Source: Oscillospiraceae bacterium
GTDB lineage: Bacteria; Bacillota; Clostridia; Christensenellales; Aristaeellaceae
Assembly (NCBI GenBank): GCA_031282605.1
Contig: JAITDK010000275.1
Span: forward strand, 1-13,806
DNA length: 13,806 nucleotides
Direction of reading: 5' to 3'
This document shows, in pieces, positions 13,783 to 13,806 of this stretch (its first letter is position 1; every line of letters begins with the position of its first letter). The notes beneath the pieces are model-generated. The model was not told the origin of the DNA and did not search any database. It worked only from the letters and a program-made list of their open reading frames with translations. A program made the translations under genes and the position numbers.

Positions 13783-13806
13783 ACCATCGTGATACACAAT
13801 CTACCG

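Larger units (their letters stand above)
13338..13806. other. Gene-free tail of the window with repeats
   Basis: No open frame in these 469 bp has both a ribosome binding site and a recognisable product. No clear intrinsic terminator with a U-tract follows the AraC gene. A 7-bp perfect hairpin (TTCGATC / GATCGAA, 13559-13576) lies in the middle. The right half holds an inverted repeat, a GGAACG run and several small hairpins, listed separately. It may contain the remnant of a dispersed intergenic repeat. Confidence 0.6.

Noticed and set aside
13246..13792. Several short open frames in the right-hand tail (13246-13434, 13344-13535, 13529-13792 on plus)
   Set aside because: They overlap one another, lack ribosome binding sites and run through hairpins and short tandem repeats.

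Overview
The window reads as the chromosome of an anaerobic, moderately high-GC member of the Clostridia, probably a gut Christensenellales-like or related lineage. The evidence is a set of families typical of anaerobic Firmicutes (a TSCPD/TIGR03905 small protein, a DUF4364 protein, a YwaF/TIGR02206 membrane protein, a His-less HPr paralogue), strong GGAGG-type ribosome binding sites, and an oxygen-sensitive glycyl radical enzyme. The lineage is an inference; no rRNA or other phylogenetic marker was compared.

Left part (1 to about 4030): housekeeping and small conserved genes, mostly on the minus strand. In minus-strand order these are a His-less HPr-like protein (3683-3910) with its own promoter, a structured leader and a clear intrinsic terminator; a DUF4364 protein (2945-3472); a TSCPD small cysteine protein (1938-2213); an RluA-type pseudouridine synthase (1086-1814); and trpS (997 to beyond base 1, lacking only the last few codons). 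One plus-strand gene, a YwaF/TIGR02206 membrane protein (2287-2961), lies between them. It is divergent from the TSCPD gene, whose predicted -35 box overlaps the ywaF-like start codon, and it overlaps the DUF4364 gene tail to tail by 17 bp.

Right part (about 4040 to 13337): six plus-strand genes with short gaps that look like one operon. They are an LplB-type ABC permease, a YtcP-type ABC permease, a secreted DUF3502-like solute-binding protein, a glycyl-radical-enzyme activating radical SAM protein, a pyruvate formate-lyase/glycerol dehydratase-family glycyl radical enzyme (GRE), and a membrane-anchored AraC-type regulator with a large extracytoplasmic sensor region. No ATPase is encoded, so a shared MsmX-type ATPase elsewhere is presumed. 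A strong hairpin between the binding-protein gene and the enzyme genes probably sets differential expression.

This cassette is the main point of interest. The GRE keeps the glycyl-radical loop (Gly706 in RVTGF) and the active-site cysteine (Cys386), but the cysteine sits in GCHW instead of the GCVE found in characterised diol, choline and proline-type GRE lyases and aryl-acetate decarboxylases. Its activase appears to have only one auxiliary Fe-S cluster. With an oligosaccharide-type importer and a membrane AraC sensor alongside, the genes suggest an inducible uptake-and-cleavage pathway for an unidentified, probably carbohydrate-derived substrate. The substrate and reaction are not visible in the sequence.

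The last 470 bp (13338-13806) hold no convincing gene. They contain an 11-bp inverted repeat, a GGAACG microsatellite-like run and a string of small perfect hairpins typical of dispersed intergenic repeats.
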